Shown here piece after piece: positions 60,358 through 64,000 of a stretch of DNA of 64,000 nt (the first letter of the stretch is position 1; every line of letters begins with the position of its first letter). Position numbers and translations under genes: made by a program. The stretch covers positions 3,534,001 to 3,598,000 of the forward strand of contig NC_050735.1 of NCBI RefSeq assembly GCF_014529535.1. Reading direction: 5' to 3'. The notes below the pieces were generated by a model. It saw only the letters and a program-made list of their open reading frames with translations, was not told the origin of the DNA and did no database searches. The DNA is from Bradysia coprophila (lineage: Eukaryota; Arthropoda; Insecta; Diptera; Sciaridae).

Positions 60358-62440
60358 TATATCGTGTTTTGCACTAACTGTTCACTTGAATACACACTCA
60401 CAATATTTATCAAAGCTACCTGAACATCGTTATGGTCCAATAAAGTTTCTCACTTTTTTATGTAATCACACTTTTCCCCCTGTGTGTGTTGTTTTAATGT
60501 GCGAAAAATTATTGATTATGTAACTGACCTAGTCATGACATGATGCAGCATACCCTCGATTCATTCAAATTAATTAATTAAATTCAATTGAATGGTTGAT
60601 TTATGGTTACGAATTGGTGGTAGAAATGGATTTTATCATTGTCTCAAGTGAATCCAATATTATAGTTCCATCACAAACATTCACTTCACTTAAATAATTA
60701 AATAAAGAAACAACCTTTTCGTCGGAAACGTTTTATCACAATTATTGCAGATCAAATGTCCGTGGGTTAAATATTTATTCTCTTTTGTCAGCTAAACAAT
60801 TACTCAAGTGGTTTTTCTGCTATTCCAATTTATTGCAAAATCCAATAGTTTACTCGAAAGCTCAGTTACATGGCACAAATGAAACGAACTTTATAACCAA
60901 TACCTCAGTTTCAACTGCAGAGATTGGATGCGCGCGCATTGAATCGATATTTTTGACAGAATATGGGTTCATGTTGATAAATCTGTTTGACGCCAACAAT
61001 TTACAGATTGAATAGGAGTTCCTTTTCTGCTATTTTTCCTTTTATATGTATTATGTTTATGCGACTTTCTACTTTATAGCGAACTATAATCTAGAATTTG
61101 AATTTCCTCTATGTGTAATTTTCTATTCAGTAATTACGTACACGTTCCTGTTTTGTCGTCTGCTGTATAGCGAAAAAAAAATTGTATTGACATGTTGGAC
61201 AACATGTTATGTTGAGATTCGAAATGCAGTACCTTGTTTTTGAATGCATTTGCATGTCATGAATGAATTCCATTTTTTTTTTGCACTTTACACCACCCAC
61301 CCACTATGTACGATACCATTTGTAAAGTTTAGCTTCAATGGAAATTATAGGATGTTGATTGTCCTTAATACATTCAATGTTTAATTTGCATCAAATATTT
61401 AGTGCACTCAACATAAAACCAATTCTGAAACCATTGCAGAAAAAAAAATATCATGATCGGAGTTCGTGACGCTAGTACTCCATCCCTAACAAAATAAAAG
61501 AACAACCAACGGGAGGACTAAGGAACCTATATATAGGTGAACATTTCAACTTTTCCTTATTAAACCGAATCAAAACGATTTTACAAACAAAAATTGTGTT
61601 ACAAATGGTAATAATCATCGGTAAAATTCTCGTCGACATATTTTCTTGTTAAAATTTTCTCGTTTAAAATTGATTACGTTTTCAGAATGTGTCACCAAAG
61701 CTGATATCAAGTGTTTTGGAAGTTTAATTTTTAAAAGACTAGCGTCACCTTTATCTCTTTTGAGGGACTTTATTTTTTATTCAAGAGTACTTTTCCTATC
61801 GTACCGAATGTCATTGTTTAAACTAACTCAACATAACAAGAATCAAATAAAATTCGAAAGTTTTTGAAATCAACCGAAACTTTACTCCCTAGTGAGATAA
61901 ATGGGACATTATTTCATGCTCTCGAACTTTGTCTTGTTGGTTAAATAAGCATACTGACACATCTATGCTGTTATGAAAAAAAATGCATTCAATCGGATGA
62001 AAGTATCCCTCAACCAACCCTCTGTACCAATAACCCTCACTTCCATTTTCCATAATTCCTCCTATTATAGATACGAAATTTACTATAGGTCTGCACATAG
62101 AGGAAGACTACCTAGAGGAATTATGGGGTCCTAGTGCGCATATATTGTAATCATTGTAATACGAATAAATTTTATGCACATCCTAAGGTCTAGAAAACAG
62201 GAACCAATTTGTGGTACATTTTGTTCGAATTATTGTAGATTTTTGTAAGATGTACATGTCCAAGTGATTTGTACAGTTTACTCATTTTATCTCGTCATTT
62301 CTTGTAGAGGAAACGAGGAAGATATCACGCGAGCAAAGTTCCCGAATTTTACCATTGGCTGGCGTGCTATTTCCTTCTATTGGTCACCAGTAGCAAATAG
62401 CATCTGTCCCAGTATTGGCTCGCGAAGTTTCCACCTCTTT

Positions 62441-62646
62441 CATAAATTACGTAACGCATTTTTAGTGCTGTAATCAAAATGAAATCTTAAGTTACTCGAG
62501 AAATGTGCGGTCTGCAAAGTTGAGACTATTTTATCACGCTGATATACCCGCTAAATGGGGAAATAGAGCTTAATTTTAACTTTACATAGCTGGTATTTTA
62601 CGAGTTATGTAGGATTAAATATTGATAACAGCACTGAAACAAAAAA
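62441..62646. repeat. MITE-like inverted repeat, copy 2 of the 50094 family
   Basis: cataaattacgtaacgc, gtgctgtaatcaaaatgaaa and tcttaagttactcgagaaat match the copy at 50094-50313 in the same order. The right arm has acgagttatgtaggatt and gataacagcactg. Copies differ at roughly one base in five. Confidence 0.65.
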
Positions 62647-63296
62647 CTAAAATATGCGAGTGTGTGAAAACACCACTGGTTTCAGAGTGATTTGGTGAGG
62701 AAACTTTCGTCCATTCATTTGAATCCTTGAAAGGACTGTGGACCTTGGGACCGTTTCTTTTTTCGAAGGCATTTCCATGATAATCATAGAAGTTTAAACT
62801 TGTGTTCAAGCGAAATGCAAAGAGAAAAGGAGAGTTTTTCAAGGTCCCTAAACAACTGACATCCATTTTAAGTGGTGCATTCTGCATTTGAGTGCAAGCA
62901 TTAAAAAAAGAAATTTCATGCAAAAAATTTCGCCACAAAAGGCTTTCACATGGTATTTAATTTAGTATTCCATGACCTGTCCCGAGGTGAACGAAATTTC
63001 GTTTGGAAATAGCTCAAAGGCGAAAGGTTTCTTCCAAGCGCAACCTTCATTGAAATTTATTTTATCTACTATTGGACCAAATTTCGAGCTATTTTGGTTA
63101 AAAGTTGTGTTACTCACAGGACAGGTGGTGGATAGCTTCATATTTATATCCGTCAGACAGATTCTGTCTTCAGTTACAATTTTTATTAATTTTTGTCATT
63201 TATTAGTTAACTTACTTATTAAAGTTAAAAGGAAAAATCTTATTGAGAACCCTAGACGAACTGCATAAATCAAGATTTTCCGAGGGGCAAACCACT

Positions 63297-63380
63297 CGAT
63301 TTGCAACTCATTTGCAACTCATTTGCAACTCTCTTTTTTCACGTGCAACTCTTTTTCTGTGCAACTCTTTTGCAACTTCG
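63297..63380. repeat. Degenerate 'tttgcaactc' tandem repeats
   Basis: The 11-base word atttgcaactc is repeated three times directly, followed by diverged copies (gtgcaactcttt, tttgcaacttcg). Confidence 0.8.
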
Positions 63381-63681
63381 TATTTAACTTGTTTTCATCC
63401 AAAAAATGTAAAGAAAATCAACATTTGTTAAAAACAAAAAAAATGGAAAAACATTAAACGTTCCTAATAGAGATGCCTATGTAAAATGCCGACATCGATG
63501 TTCCTAAGGAGCGACAAAAATATTCAATGGACCCTATTAGGGTAAAATTTACAACGATTATCGGTAAATTATCGGCAAATCCCATTGATTTCAACGATGT
63601 GGAATGTAAAATCAATGGGCGGGCACTCAAATTCAATTTTTCTCATCTTGATTGTTCTATTTTTGTCAAAAACGGGCATAT

Positions 63682-63822
63682 ATTCAAGGCACTTCGAGCA
63701 TGAGCAATACTCTCAATAGAGCACTTAAAGTCGACAGTGTATCATATAAATTTTGGCACTGTAAAAAAATTTGGCAGGCTGACAGCTGTCACTCGAAATA
63801 CTTTTTCTTGAAGTGCGATTTG
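63682..63822. repeat. Dispersed MITE copy ('cttcaagcaaaagtg' family)
   Basis: It starts aaggcacttcgagcatgagc and ends ctcgaaatactttttcttga plus agtgcg, with actgtaaaaaaatttggcag inside. It resembles the copies at 24243, 26895 and 19448. Confidence 0.6.
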
Positions 63823-64000
63823 ATCAAATAATTTTGCAGTGGTGAAAGAGAATGTTGAAAATAGTGTGCCCTCATCGAGCTCACTTAAATGAACTGGTTT
63901 ATTCCTAGTAAACTGGACTTTTACATACAAATTTTGACATATCAAGACTTGTTGAATAACTTTCTATTTTCTCTCTTTTATCGCTCTTTTAACACTTTAA

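Larger units (their letters stand above)
60358..64000. other. Non-coding right end of the window
   Basis: No exon was supported on either strand; frames at 60785, 61646 and 62972 show no recognisable domain. The left part should hold the promoter of the TipE-family gene. Repeats present are the MITE at 62441-62646, degenerate 'tttgcaactc' repeats at 63300-63380 and a copy of the 'cttcaagcaaaagtg' family at 63682-63822. Confidence 0.5.

Overview
This is a eukaryotic, AT-rich nuclear window that looks like an insect genome, most likely a dipteran and perhaps a nematoceran such as a fungus gnat or midge. The evidence is TipE/Teh sodium-channel auxiliary subunits (an insect family), an HDAC6 relative close to the dipteran form, many introns of about 50-120 bp with GT..AG ends, a Jockey-type LINE and many short inverted-repeat elements. 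I assembled the genes by hand from open frames plus splice sites, requiring every intron phase to match. No homology search was run, so family names rest on recognised motifs and recalled family features.

Layout. 2961-7470 (+) is a two-exon gene for a secreted low-complexity Pro/Tyr/Asn-rich protein. 7789-22440 (-) holds 22 coding exons (1753 codons) of the N-terminal part of a neurobeachin-like (NBEAL) protein. Its last exon ends in a good donor and no PH-BEACH-WD40 exons were seen to its left, so the C-terminus probably lies beyond position 1 and the secreted gene is probably nested in that intron. Intron 5 carries a 5'-truncated LINE that was itself hit by a foldback element. 24576-25774 (+) is a DUF2236/mpaB-like oxygenase-family gene, divergent from NBEAL. 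28203-30621 (+) is a complete 8-exon polypeptide GalNAc-transferase. 33678-36390 (+) and 45040-47686 (+) are two 10-exon copies of an HDAC6-derived deacetylase with one intact catalytic domain and a degenerate second one; between them sits a three-exon secreted CAP-domain gene (38181-39339 +) in repeat-rich DNA. 51783-55465 (-) is a five-exon Teh1 gene with a tiny acidic last exon, followed by 58211-60357 (-), a second, Cys-rich TipE-family gene.

The genes do not form one pathway. Local themes are a TipE-family pair that would modulate voltage-gated sodium channels, a DNA-level duplication of a derived HDAC6 relative, and gene-in-intron nesting. The rest is dominated by hairpin-forming elements: a hAT-type foldback, a TA-flanked MITE, a 9-bp-TSD foldback, a near-perfect hairpin of about 145 bp per arm, and at least four families with more than one copy in the window. 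No RNA gene, CRISPR array or bacterial-type operon was found.
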